From Arthrobacter sp. B3I9 (GTDB taxonomy: Bacteria > Actinomycetota > Actinomycetes > Actinomycetales > Micrococcaceae), in assembly GCF_030816935.1 (NCBI RefSeq), contig NZ_JAUSYO010000001.1:2914001-2978000 (forward strand): DNA of 64,000 bases, read 5' to 3'. A model generated the notes under the pieces. The model was not told the origin of the DNA. It ran no database searches and saw only the letters and a program-made list of their open reading frames with translations. The position numbers and the translations under genes are program-made. Shown piece after piece: positions 28,371 through 36,897 of this stretch (positions are counted from its first letter, which is position 1; each line of letters opens with the position of its first letter).

Positions 28371-28453
28371 CTGGTGTGCGTCAGGTCTGTTCAGGTAAGT
28401 ATCCGTGGTGGGAAGTGGAGGAGGCTTTCGACGTCGACCCCCCTGCTGCTTCC

Positions 28454-28828
28454 CTACTGCTCTCCGCGGTGCCGTTCGTCCCAGCGTTCCTCGAGGTTGC
28501 TCATGAATGAGCTCCTCGACTTTCCGGACTTCTTCGCGTTGCCGCCGGACTTCGCCTTGGCTGCGACGGAACTGCGCATGGTTGCGAAGTAAACGCCGGC
28601 CCCCATCACGACAAATCCGAGTACCCCGACCAGGATGCTCTGGACAGTGACGCCCACCAGCAGGAGCAGGACCCCCGCCAGCGTGGCCAGCACGCCGATC
28701 ACCAGGTGGCGCGTCGACCATGAACGTCCCGGGTCCGAGCCCATTGAGCTGGCGAACTTGGGATCGTCCTCATGCAGCTGCTTCTCAAGTTGCTCCAGCA
28801 ACTTCTGTTCGTGCTCCGAGAGCGGCAT
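28454..28828 (-). CDS. DUF3040 family membrane protein
   Basis: A 124-residue protein with the actinobacterial DUF3040 signature: N-terminal MPLSEHEQKLLEQLEKQLHEDDPKFASSM, followed by two adjacent transmembrane helices (LVIGVLATLAGVLLLLVGVTV and ILVGVLGFVVMGAGVYFAT), and a basic C-terminus. The ATG at 28828 follows AAGGAGG at good spacing; a GTG directly before it is the alternative. DUF3040 genes often sit next to mraZ or dinB in actinobacteria. Function unknown. The 288 bp upstream (28829-29116) show only an AT-rich patch near 29035 that may contain its promoter. Confidence 0.85.
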   Translation of the reverse strand: MPLSEHEQKLLEQLEKQLHEDDPKFASSMGSDPGRSWSTRHLVIGVLATLAGVLLLLVGVTVQSILVGVLGFVVMGAGVYFATMRSSVAAKAKSGGNAKKSGKSRSSFMSNLEERWDERHRGEQ

Positions 28829-29116
28829 CACGACCTCCTTAAGTCAGCCAACGTCCAGACTTGACGTGGCCAGTGTCCCTCAAACCCATAACGACCGGGA
28901 TTCCGGAGTGGTTCCCGTTCGCCGTCATTGGCCGAATCGGGGGTCCCCCACGGGTTTTTCCTCGGTCCCATCTGGGCGTTCCGCTGGTCACGCATCAGCC
29001 CGAACGCTCGTTCCAGTCGTTCCAAACTTTGTATATATAAGGATAGTTTGTCGGGGGCAGTTCTGGTAGACGCTGGGCCGGTCCGCACGCGATGACTGCG
29101 CCCGGGCAAGGGGTTA

Positions 29117-30391
29117 TCAGCCGGCATTCCGGCCGGGGTCGAGGAGCCGGGCCGGCAGCACCGATTTCGTCCCGAATTTCCGCGATACAGCATCCAGCGC
29201 CTGCTCGGCCGCGCGCCAGTTGTCATCCCGGCGGTCCAGGCTGAGTTGCAGCGGCGCCTGGGCGGCTTCCTCCAGCTGTTCGGCCCGGATGCCGACGAGC
29301 CGGACGGTCATCGGCCGCTCCCCGATGGATTCCAGGAGCTGCACGGCCACGGCGTAGAGCAGCTGGGCGCTGTCGATCGGCGTGCTGACGGTGCGGGAGC
29401 GGGTGATGGTGGAGAAATCCGCATAGCGGAGCTTGAGGGCGACGGTGCGCGCATGCATCCCGGCACCGCGGAGCCGCTCGGCCGTGCGGTGCGAGAGGCG
29501 CAGCAGTTCACGGTGCAGCAGCGCGTCGTCGGCGGTGTCCACGGCGAAAGTTTCTTCGGCCCCGATACTCTTCTCCAGCCGCACCGGAGTTACCGGGCGT
29601 GGGTCGATGCCCCAGGAGAGGCGGTACACGTGCTCACCGGAGGCGCCAAGCACTTTCCGTAGCGAGGGCAGCGGCGAGGCGGCGACGTCGGCCACGGTGC
29701 GGATGCCCAGCCGGGACAGCACCTCGACGGTTTTGGCGCCCACGCCCCAAAGCGCGCTCACGGGCAGGGTGTGCAGATACGTCACTGTCTCGTCCGGGCC
29801 GATCAGCAGCAGGCCATCCGGTTTGCACCGGGTGGATGCGATCTTGGCCACGAACTTGCTGGCGGCAATCCCGACGGACGCCGTGATGCCCAGTTCCCGG
29901 CGCACCCGGGCACGGATGAGCTCGCCGATGTCCCGTGGTGTCCCGAGCCGGCGGATCGCCCCACCGACGTCGAGGAAGGCTTCATCGACACTCAGTGGTT
30001 CCACCAGGTCGGTGATGGAGCCGAAGATGTCCATGATCTGTCCGGATACTTCGTAGTACAGCTTGTGGCGCGGTTCGATGATGGTTGCCGAGGGGCACAT
30101 GCGGGCCGCTACCGTCATCGGCATCGCCGACCGCACGCCGAAAGCGCGGGCCTCATAGGAGGCGGAAAGCACGACGGAGCGGTCTGCGGGGTAGCCGACG
30201 ATGACGGGTTTGCCCAGAAGGTCCGGCCGGGTGCGGAGCTCCACCGAGACGAAGAAGGCATCCATATCCACGTGCAGGATGCTGCTGCGCCGGAGTTCGC
30301 GAAGCCTCGCTTCAAGCTGCTGCTTATCGCTGTCCTTATCCCGGTTCTTATCGCTGTTCTTATCCCCGTACTTATCCCTATCCGGCACCAC
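29117..30391 (-). CDS. dinB: DNA polymerase IV (Y-family)
   Basis: Error-prone translesion polymerase, 424 residues. The catalytic N-terminus is ILHVDMDAFFVSVEL (near residues 38-52) and the second acidic cluster is PLSVDEAFLDVGG (near 130). Helix-hairpin-helix and little-finger regions follow (SALWGVGAKTVEVLSRLGI). The first 27 residues are an unusual Asp/Lys-rich extension built of DKNx-type tetrads, encoded by a degenerate 12-bp repeat at about 30320-30385. Start is GTG at 30391; a start nearer the catalytic domain is possible. No beta-clamp motif is asserted. Confidence 0.95.
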   Translation of the reverse strand: MVPDRDKYGDKNSDKNRDKDSDKQQLEARLRELRRSSILHVDMDAFFVSVELRTRPDLLGKPVIVGYPADRSVVLSASYEARAFGVRSAMPMTVAARMCPSATIIEPRHKLYYEVSGQIMDIFGSITDLVEPLSVDEAFLDVGGAIRRLGTPRDIGELIRARVRRELGITASVGIAASKFVAKIASTRCKPDGLLLIGPDETVTYLHTLPVSALWGVGAKTVEVLSRLGIRTVADVAASPLPSLRKVLGASGEHVYRLSWGIDPRPVTPVRLEKSIGAEETFAVDTADDALLHRELLRLSHRTAERLRGAGMHARTVALKLRYADFSTITRSRTVSTPIDSAQLLYAVAVQLLESIGERPMTVRLVGIRAEQLEEAAQAPLQLSLDRRDDNWRAAEQALDAVSRKFGTKSVLPARLLDPGRNAG

Positions 30392-30466
30392 AGCACCAAT
30401 CCTATGCCCGGGTACTGACTAAACTGGAGGCTGCATCCGGCGTCAACACCCAGGAGGAAAGTCCCT

Positions 30467-31021
30467 GTGAAGGTTTTTGGAGAGCGCAAACGTGCTGCGG
30501 TAGCCGTTTTTGCGGCCGGCACCCTAATGGCCCTGGCTGCCTGCACGCCCGCTCCGGGGACTCCTTCCTCGAGCTCGCCATCGGCGCCGGCCGAGGCCTC
30601 GGCCTCCGCATCGGCATCGGCCCCGACCGCGCCGCCCACCACGACGGCCTCTGCCAGCCCTTCCGCAGCACCCGGCACCTCGGCCACAGTCGGGGCCCTG
30701 GTTCCGGGATTCCCGCAGCAACTTCTGCCGCTGATGCCGGGCGCCAAGGTCCTCTCAAGCAGTTTTGACAAGACCACCGCCCCTGCCACGGTGGCACTGG
30801 TCGGCGGCATCCCCGCGCCGGCACGCGACGTCCTCGCCTTCTACACCGGGCAGCTGGAGGCGCAGGGCTTCAAGGCCGTTCCCGGCGAGACGGTCGGCTC
30901 GGTCCCCTCGAAGGATTTCCTGCGCGGTGACCGGGAGACGGTCAACATTTCCGTCGTGGAGGCCTCCGGCGTCTCCACCTTCACGATCGGCGCGAACGTC
31001 GCTGCCGAGTCCGTCAAGTGA
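30467..31021 (+). CDS. Secreted lipoprotein of unknown function
   Basis: A 184-residue predicted lipoprotein. The signal peptide has a basic start (MKVFGERKRAAVAVFAAG), a hydrophobic core and the lipobox LAAC, giving Cys near residue 25 as the lipidation site. A Ser/Ala/Pro-rich linker (about 28-65) precedes a folded domain with VPGFPQQLLPLMPGAKVLSSSF and a beta-rich C-terminus ending TFTIGANVAAESVK. An AGGAGG site precedes the ATG. Its stop overlaps the start of the polyprenyl synthetase gene as GTGA, so the two are coupled. LspA (7386-7967) should process it. Confidence 0.85.
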   Translation: MKVFGERKRAAVAVFAAGTLMALAACTPAPGTPSSSSPSAPAEASASASASAPTAPPTTTASASPSAAPGTSATVGALVPGFPQQLLPLMPGAKVLSSSFDKTTAPATVALVGGIPAPARDVLAFYTGQLEAQGFKAVPGETVGSVPSKDFLRGDRETVNISVVEASGVSTFTIGANVAAESVK

Positions 31022-32112
31022 CTGTCGCAGAGCAGCTGCGCCTCGAGCAGACCGGCTACGTCGCCGCCGTCGCGGGCAAGCTCACGGATTTCCTGTCCAC
31101 CCGCCAGGCCGTCATGTCCTCGATTTCGCAGGACATCGATCCGCTGATGGGCTCCATTTCCAACCTGGTCACCGGCGGCAAGAGGCTGCGGGCGCTCATG
31201 TGCTACTGGGGGTGGCGGGGTGCAGGCGGGGAGGCCGGCGCCGGCGAAGTGGTCACGGCCGGCTCTGCCCTGGAACTGTTCCAGGCGGCCGCCCTCATTC
31301 ATGACGACATCATCGACCGTTCCGACACGCGCCGTGGGGGGCCCAGCGTGCACCGGCGCTTCACCGACCTCCACGAGTCCCAGGGCTGGGCGCTGGACCG
31401 GGAACGGTTCGGCCATGCCGCGGCGATCCTGACCGGAGACCTGTGCCTGTCCTTCAGCGAGGAATCCTTCACGGAAATCGGCGACCGGGCCGCTTACGGC
31501 AGCCGGGCCCGGTTGATCTTCAACCTGATGCGGGCCGAGGTCATGGCCGGCCAGTACCTCGACATCCTGGAAGAGGTGGCCGGTCCGCGCCGCGACCGGG
31601 CCGGCGCCGTCAGCCGGGCACAGTCGATCATCCGCTTCAAGTCCGCCAAGTACTCCACCGAGCACCCGTTGGCTCTGGGCGGGGCACTGGCCGGCGCTCC
31701 GGACGAGCTGCTGCGGGGGTACTCGGCGTTCGCCCTGCCGCTCGGCGAGGCTTTCCAGCTGCGGGACGACGTGCTGGGCGTCTTCGGCGATCCGGTCACC
31801 ACCGGCAAGCCTGCCGGGGACGACCTGCGCGAAGGAAAGCGCACCGTCCTCGTGGCATTCGCGCTGGATCAGGCCACACCGGCCGAGTCGGCCTTTATCG
31901 ACGCCCGGCTGGGAAACCCCGGGCTGGAGGAGGCGGACATCGAAGAGATCCGCCGGATCATTGTTGACTGCGGCGCACTACACGCCACCGAAGTGCTGAT
32001 CGAGGACTTCGGACACGCTGCCTTTGCCGCGCTCGATCAGCTGCCGCTGGAGGATCTGCCGAAGACGGCGCTCCGGAAACTGGCCGAGGCTGCTGTCAGC
32101 CGAACCGCGTGA
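31018..32112 (+). CDS. Polyprenyl diphosphate synthase (IdsA-type)
   Basis: A trans-isoprenyl diphosphate synthase, 364 residues, that condenses isopentenyl diphosphate with allylic primers to C15-C20 or longer chains. The first aspartate motif is in IHDDIIDRSDTRRGGPSVH (near 97), with GGKRLRALMCYWG before it. The second motif is FQLRDDVLGVFGDP (near 247), with Gly in the last position as in many actinobacterial IdsA-like enzymes. Product length cannot be read reliably from sequence. GTG start at 31018. In Mycobacterium idsA2 lies in the same neighbourhood as pknL and aroG. Confidence 0.92.
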   Translation: MTVAEQLRLEQTGYVAAVAGKLTDFLSTRQAVMSSISQDIDPLMGSISNLVTGGKRLRALMCYWGWRGAGGEAGAGEVVTAGSALELFQAAALIHDDIIDRSDTRRGGPSVHRRFTDLHESQGWALDRERFGHAAAILTGDLCLSFSEESFTEIGDRAAYGSRARLIFNLMRAEVMAGQYLDILEEVAGPRRDRAGAVSRAQSIIRFKSAKYSTEHPLALGGALAGAPDELLRGYSAFALPLGEAFQLRDDVLGVFGDPVTTGKPAGDDLREGKRTVLVAFALDQATPAESAFIDARLGNPGLEEADIEEIRRIIVDCGALHATEVLIEDFGHAAFAALDQLPLEDLPKTALRKLAEAAVSRTA

Positions 32113-32190
32113 ACGGCAGCCGAACGGCGTGAACGCCGCCCGGAGGGCCGGCCCGGTAAGCCCGCGGCCGGACCCACCGGGTTAAGGCAA

Positions 32191-32544
32191 CTACCAGGCC
32201 AGCGACTGTGCCCGGCGGCGGATCTCTGTCTTGCGGCCCTCGCGGAGGGCGTCGATCGGGCGCCCGCGGAGGGATTCGTCGGGGGTAAACAGCCAGGTGA
32301 TGAGTTCCTCGTCGGAATAGCCTGCGTCCGAAAGGACCACGACGGTGCCCTTGAGGCTCTCCACGGGGTGGCCGTCCTGGATGAACGCCGCGGGCACCGA
32401 GCGGATTTTCCGCTCGCCGATCCGCAGGGCCGCCAGTGCGCGCTCATCGAGGAGCGCGTGGACCTTCGTGATGGAAACATTAAGTGCCTGGGCAACATCG
32501 GGCAGGGGCAGCCATTCGCCTACAAGGCTTTCTACAGTACTCAC
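32191..32544 (-). CDS. Rv2175c-like DNA-binding protein
   Basis: A 117-residue protein with an N-terminal winged-helix or MerR-like segment (WLPLPDVAQALNVSITKVHALLDERAL, residues 11-37) followed by RIGERKIRSVPAAFI, then a C-terminal helical region (SDAGYSDEELITWLFTPDESL). This matches the architecture and locus of M. tuberculosis Rv2175c, a DNA-binding substrate of the kinase PknL. The kinase gene lies 2 kb away at 34562-36796. It is convergent with the prenyl synthase. GTG start at 32544. Confidence 0.85.
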   Translation of the reverse strand: MSTVESLVGEWLPLPDVAQALNVSITKVHALLDERALAALRIGERKIRSVPAAFIQDGHPVESLKGTVVVLSDAGYSDEELITWLFTPDESLRGRPIDALREGRKTEIRRRAQSLAW

Positions 32545-32909
32545 GGATCAAGATTGCCACGGCGGGCGCTTTTGCGCCTAGTTGTGACCCGCGCGTTGTG
32601 CGCGCCCGTTATGACGAAAACACGTTGCGACGCGCGCGTTATGGCCCGCGCGTTGGGCGCGGGCGCCGCAACCGGGCACAAGGGCCCTAGTGCGGCGCCC
32701 GCTGATCACCATCCTTTTAATCAGTGCCTTCGGCGCCGACACTCCCGGAATGTTTGTTGCAGATTGTCCCAAGCTTCTTGTGCTAACCAGCGATTCATGA
32801 GAGATTCACATAGATCACATTTGTATCACCAATAACATTGGTCACACTGGTAACTCCAGTAATTCCGGCCTGACCCGCAGCGTTCGCCGCTGAGAAGAGG
32901 ATTTTTCCC
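32545..32909. other. 365-bp intergenic region with GC-rich repeats
   Basis: 32581-32661 holds repeated GTTRTGRCC/GCGCG blocks. From about 32750 the sequence turns AT-richer and should hold the promoter and 5' leader of the LysM gene; a short run of nine-base periodic sequence (AACWCCRGT-like) occurs at 32828-32868. I see no clear riboswitch or gene. AGAAGAGGA is the ribosome site of the LysM gene. Confidence 0.55.
32581..32661. repeat. GC-rich interspersed repeat, about three copies
   Basis: Copy one (32581-32604) and copy three (32638-32661) are 24-mers of the form GTTRTGRCCCGCGCGTTG plus KGCGCG, with few mismatches. A diverged copy with GTTATGACG starts at 32608. The blocks are rich in GCGC dyads and could form several alternative hairpins. 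No coding role is visible. Confidence 0.6.
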
Positions 32910-34475
32910 ATGACGACGTTCCGTCCGCCGAAGCACACGGTACGGCCCAGCCTGCCGTTGATTGCGGCAACGACCGCCGCCCTTCCCGCTGTCGTCCTTT
33001 CCTCCCTGGCGATTGCCCAGCCGGCAGCAGCGGAATCCCGCAGCCGGTCCATCCCGGCCACGCTCGCAGCCGCCATGCGCGCACAGGCACAGGCGCCGAC
33101 GTCGCTGGCGTCCACCGTGATTCCGGCGAGCTCAGTCTCCGCGGCCATTCCCACGTCCCTGCGGCCGGCACAGGCCGCGGCCCCGGACGAGTACACCGTG
33201 GAGCGCGGCGACACAGTCAGCGCCATCGCCGGCAAGTTCGGGCTGGAGACCAGCGCCGTCCTGTCGCTGAACAACCTCCGGGCGAACACCATCATCTACC
33301 CGGGTCAGAAGATCAAGCTCGGCGGCAACTCCCCAGCTCCGGCCCCCGCGGCCCAGCCGAGCGCGCCGGCGTCCACGGGAAGCGCATACACGGTAAGGGC
33401 GGGCGACACGCTGGGCGCGATCGCAGCCGACCACGGCGTCGGACTCTCCGAGGTCCTCGCCGGAAACGGCCTCAACATGGGCTCCATCATCTACCCGGGC
33501 CAGAAAATCAAGATCGGGGCAGGCAGCACGGATTCCGCTCCGGCAGCTCCGGCGCCGGCTGCGACTCCTGAGGCCCCCGCTCCCGCCTCCGGCGGCTCCT
33601 ACACGGTCGCCGCGGGCGACACCCTCGGCGCGATCGCAGCCAGCCACGGCGTCCATCTCTCCGAGGTCCTCGCCGGGAACGGCCTCAACATGGGCTCGAT
33701 CATCTACCCCGGCCAGAAGATCAAGATCGGCGCCGGTACTCCGGAGCCCTCCGCTCCGGCCCCGGTGCTTCCGGCGTCGACGCCGGCCGCGCCCGCTTCC
33801 GGCTCGTACACCATCAAGGCAGGCGACACCCTCTCGGGAATCGCGTCCCGCAACGGCGTCAGGCTCGCGGACCTCCTCTCCGCCAACCAGCTGACCATGA
33901 GCTCGGTCATTTACCCCGGGCAGAAGCTCGTCCTCGCCGGCGGTTCGGTCGCCCCGGCGTCAAGCCAGCCCACGGCCACGGTGACGCCGCTGGTGCCCAG
34001 CACCTTCCTCGGCTTCACCTACCCGGCGGCCGTGGTCAGCTCGGCCAACGAGAACAAGGCCCTGCTCAACGCCGCGCCCGTACCGAGCCGCGACCAGATG
34101 AAGTCCATCGTGTCCGATACGGCCCGCCGGATGGGCGTCGACGTCTCCCTGGCGCTGGCCTTCGCCTACCAGGAGTCCGGCTTCAACCAGCGCGCGGTTT
34201 CTCCGGCCAACGCCATCGGCACCATGCAGGTGATCCCGTCCTCGGGCCAGTGGGCATCCGATCTCGTGGGCCGCAAGCTCAACCTGCTGGACCCCTATGA
34301 CAACGCCACCGCCGGCGTCGCCATCATCCGCCAGCTCGTCAGCACCAGCAGCGATCTGGACAACGCGATTGCCGGTTACTACCAGGGCCAGTACTCGGTC
34401 AGCACCAACGGCATGTTCGAAGACACCAAGCAGTACGTGGCGTCCGTCCTGGCCCACCGGCAGAACTTCAGCTAG
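32910..34475 (+). CDS. Secreted LysM-repeat lytic transglycosylase
   Basis: A 521-residue exported wall hydrolase. The signal peptide is residues 1-44 (TAALPAVVLSSLAIAQPAAA). Four LysM domains that bind peptidoglycan lie at about 94-137, 159-203, 230-275 and 299-345, each with the GDT..AI....G pattern and YPGQK ending. They are joined by Ala/Pro/Ser linkers. A C-terminal SLT (lysozyme-like) domain spans about 394-520, with the catalytic glutamate in FAYQESGF and the supporting MQVIPSSG and GYYQG motifs. LysM two and three are almost identical. A terminator follows at 34502. The next gene is the PASTA kinase. Confidence 0.92.
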   Translation: MTTFRPPKHTVRPSLPLIAATTAALPAVVLSSLAIAQPAAAESRSRSIPATLAAAMRAQAQAPTSLASTVIPASSVSAAIPTSLRPAQAAAPDEYTVERGDTVSAIAGKFGLETSAVLSLNNLRANTIIYPGQKIKLGGNSPAPAPAAQPSAPASTGSAYTVRAGDTLGAIAADHGVGLSEVLAGNGLNMGSIIYPGQKIKIGAGSTDSAPAAPAPAATPEAPAPASGGSYTVAAGDTLGAIAASHGVHLSEVLAGNGLNMGSIIYPGQKIKIGAGTPEPSAPAPVLPASTPAAPASGSYTIKAGDTLSGIASRNGVRLADLLSANQLTMSSVIYPGQKLVLAGGSVAPASSQPTATVTPLVPSTFLGFTYPAAVVSSANENKALLNAAPVPSRDQMKSIVSDTARRMGVDVSLALAFAYQESGFNQRAVSPANAIGTMQVIPSSGQWASDLVGRKLNLLDPYDNATAGVAIIRQLVSTSSDLDNAIAGYYQGQYSVSTNGMFEDTKQYVASVLAHRQNFS

Positions 34476-34501
34476 GTCCGGCGGCAGCAGAGAATAACGA
34501 T

Positions 34502-34538
34502 ACGGGTCCGGATCTCATGTTGATCCGGGCCCGTTTTC
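34502..34538 (+). terminator. Rho-independent terminator after the LysM gene
   Basis: A 13-bp stem with one G-U pair (ACGGGTCCGGATC with GATCCGGGCCCGT), a seven-base loop and TTTTCC after it. Confidence 0.8.
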
Positions 34539-34561
34539 CGTGCAACGACTAGGATCGTAAG

Positions 34562-36796
34562 GTGCAGGATTTCACGTCGGACTCTTTCGTTGGCACTTTG
34601 GTGGATGGCCGGTACCTGATTCAGTCCCGGCTGGCCAGCGGCGGCATGTCCACTGTCTACGTCGCGACAGACCAGCGGCTGGAGCGCGACGTCGCCCTCA
34701 AAGTCCTGCACCCCCATCTGGCCGGAGACCCCCAGTTCCTCGACCGTCTGGGCCGTGAGGCCAAGGCCGCGGCCCGCCTGTCACACCCGCACGTCGTCGG
34801 GGTCCTCGACCAGGGCGAGGACGGCCGGATCGCGTACCTCGTCATGGAATACATCAGGGGCCATACCCTCCGCGACGTCCTTAAGGAAAGAGGCGCGCTC
34901 CCGCCGCGCCTGGCCCTGGCCCTGATCGCTCCCGTGGTTGAAGGCCTTGGTGCCGCCCACGCGGCGGGCCTCATCCACCGCGACATCAAACCCGAAAACG
35001 TCCTCCTTGCGGACGACGGCCGGATCAAGGTCGGCGACTTCGGACTTGCCCGGGCCATTTCCACCTCCACCAGCACCGGCGCCCTCATCGGAACGGTGGC
35101 CTACCTCTCCCCCGAACTCGTTCTCGGCAGGCAAGCCGATGCCCGCAGCGACATCTATTCCGTCGGAATCATGCTGTACGAGATGATTACCGGACAACAG
35201 CCGTTCGACGGCGATGTCCCCATCCAGGTGGCGTACCAGCACGTCAACTCGACCGTGGGTCCCCCTTCGGCGCTGGTTCCGGGACTGGCCGGCGAAATCG
35301 ACGAGCTGGTGCAGTGGTGTACCGCGAACGATCCCGACAAGCGGCCGGTGGATGGAAACACGCTGCTCTCCGAACTGCGCCACATCCGGACCAACCTGAG
35401 CGACGCCGAACTGGACATCCAGCCCCCGGGTGCGCACGCTTTGGAGCCGGCAGTACCCCACCCTTCGGTACCGCGCCGGCCAGTACCGCGCCCGCCGTCG
35501 CCGCCCGCCATCGGCCGGCCTCCGCGCCAGTCCGTGGAGAGCGTCGAAGACCCTGTGGACGGGGCCGATCCACAGTCGCGGACCGAGGTCCTCGGCGGGA
35601 TCCAGCAGCCCACCGAAGTCATCGCCCGCGGCAGCAATCCCACCACGGTGATGTCCGCCGCGGCCCGGCGCCCGGCCTACGGCCCGCTCTCCGCCCCGGA
35701 TGAGGCCCCCGACGCGTATGGCGACGGCCCGGACAATGACGGCCCGTACAATAGCGACGCGTACAGTGACGCCCCATACGGCGATAACGGACGGGACACG
35801 ACGGCGGTCCCCGCCAGCAAGCGGATCCAGCGCAAGCTGGACCGCGATGAAGAAAAGGCCCGCCAGCGCGCCGCGGCCACGCCCGTCCGGACCTTGCGTG
35901 CCGGCAACCCGCGGCGCCGGGGGCTGCTGTGGATCCTGCTGCTGGTCATTGCGGCGCTGCTCGCCGCCGGCGCCGGCTGGTTCTTCGGCATGGGCCCGGG
36001 CTCGCCCGGGACGATTCCCGAGCTCGCCAACAAGACGGTCGCGGAAGCCCAGCAACTGCTGCGGAGCGCCGGTTTCCAGTCCACCACCCGGGACGTATTC
36101 AATGATGACGTCCCGGCCGGGCTGGTCGTGGGCTCCGAGCCGCCGGCCGGGCAGGTAATACGCAAGTTCGAGCCCGTCTCCCTTGCCGTGTCCAAGGGAG
36201 CGGAGCAGTTCCCCCTTCCCGAGCTGACGGGCAAGTCGCTGGACGACGCCAAGGCAGCCCTCAACGGTGCCGGGATGGTCTTGGGCACCGTCACCGAGAC
36301 CTTCGACGAGTCGGCAGCGCCCGGAACGGTGCTGGCCCAGGATCCGGCGACGGGCACCCCAGCCAGGCACGGGACTCCGGTGGGACTGACCGTTTCCAAG
36401 GGCCCGCAGCCCATACCGGTTCCGGATGTGCGCGGGCAAGAACAGAGAGATGCCGTCAAAGCCATTGGAGCCGCCGGACTGAAGGCCGTCGTCTCACCCG
36501 AGACGGTCTATGACCGGGACGTGCCCAAAGGCGCCGTGGTGGCCCAGGACCCGGGCTCCGGCAATCTCCCCCGCGGCGGCATCGTCACGCTCACCGTGTC
36601 CAAGGGACCCCGCCTCGTGGACGTCCCCAGCTTTATCGGCAAGCAGGCCGGCGAAGCCGAAGATGCCCTCCGGGAGTTGGGCTTCGACGTTGAAGTGAAC
36701 GAGATCCTGGGCGGGTTCTTCGGCACCGTCAGGGATCAGGACCCGGTGAACAAGAAGGTCCCGGAAGGCTCCCTGGTCACCCTGACCGTGGTCTGA
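34562..36796 (+). CDS. pknL: PASTA-domain Ser/Thr protein kinase, PknL locus
   Basis: A 744-residue transmembrane kinase. The catalytic domain (about 12-275) has RLASGGMSTVY, the invariant lysine in VALKVL, HRDIKPENVLL (near 139) and DFGLARAIS with an activation loop rich in Ser/Thr, ending GTVAYLSPE. A disordered Pro/Asp-rich linker (about 280-450) leads to one transmembrane helix (LLWILLLVIAALLAAGAGWFFG, about 455-476) and four extracellular PASTA repeats (about 481-744), which in related kinases bind muropeptides or lipid II. Neighbours (prenyl synthase, Rv2175c homologue, DAHP synthase) match the pknL locus. Mycobacterial PknL lacks PASTA; corynebacterial PknL has it. GTG start. Confidence 0.93.
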   Translation: MQDFTSDSFVGTLVDGRYLIQSRLASGGMSTVYVATDQRLERDVALKVLHPHLAGDPQFLDRLGREAKAAARLSHPHVVGVLDQGEDGRIAYLVMEYIRGHTLRDVLKERGALPPRLALALIAPVVEGLGAAHAAGLIHRDIKPENVLLADDGRIKVGDFGLARAISTSTSTGALIGTVAYLSPELVLGRQADARSDIYSVGIMLYEMITGQQPFDGDVPIQVAYQHVNSTVGPPSALVPGLAGEIDELVQWCTANDPDKRPVDGNTLLSELRHIRTNLSDAELDIQPPGAHALEPAVPHPSVPRRPVPRPPSPPAIGRPPRQSVESVEDPVDGADPQSRTEVLGGIQQPTEVIARGSNPTTVMSAAARRPAYGPLSAPDEAPDAYGDGPDNDGPYNSDAYSDAPYGDNGRDTTAVPASKRIQRKLDRDEEKARQRAAATPVRTLRAGNPRRRGLLWILLLVIAALLAAGAGWFFGMGPGSPGTIPELANKTVAEAQQLLRSAGFQSTTRDVFNDDVPAGLVVGSEPPAGQVIRKFEPVSLAVSKGAEQFPLPELTGKSLDDAKAALNGAGMVLGTVTETFDESAAPGTVLAQDPATGTPARHGTPVGLTVSKGPQPIPVPDVRGQEQRDAVKAIGAAGLKAVVSPETVYDRDVPKGAVVAQDPGSGNLPRGGIVTLTVSKGPRLVDVPSFIGKQAGEAEDALRELGFDVEVNEILGGFFGTVRDQDPVNKKVPEGSLVTLTVV

Positions 36797-36823
36797 CGAA
36801 GCATCACTCTCTGCCGCAAACAG

Positions 36824-36867
36824 AAACGGCTCCGCCCCGGCTGATCATCCGGCCGGCGGAGCCGTTT
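36824..36867. terminator. Bidirectional terminator between pknL and aroG
   Basis: Arms AAACGGCTCCGCC (36824-36836) and GGCGGAGCCGTTT (36855-36867) are perfectly complementary, with A and T runs at the two ends. It serves two convergent genes. Confidence 0.85.
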
Positions 36868-36897
36868 TGGGTGCGGGAACCCCGCGGCGACTGTTCC

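Larger units (their letters stand above)
28053..28453. other. 401-bp intergenic region upstream of mraZ
   Basis: Holds the mraZ promoter and boxes (28118-28149), two further GTGG-box pairs facing the other way (28227-28242 and 28405-28420), and a terminator hairpin (28349-28370) for the DUF3040 gene. I see no credible coding sequence in it. The lower-GC stretch at 28100-28200 is the promoter region. Confidence 0.7.

Noticed and set aside
32545..32909. c-di-AMP (ydaO-type) riboswitch upstream of the LysM enzyme
   Set aside because: Such wall hydrolases are often controlled this way in actinobacteria, but the conserved core motifs were not found here.
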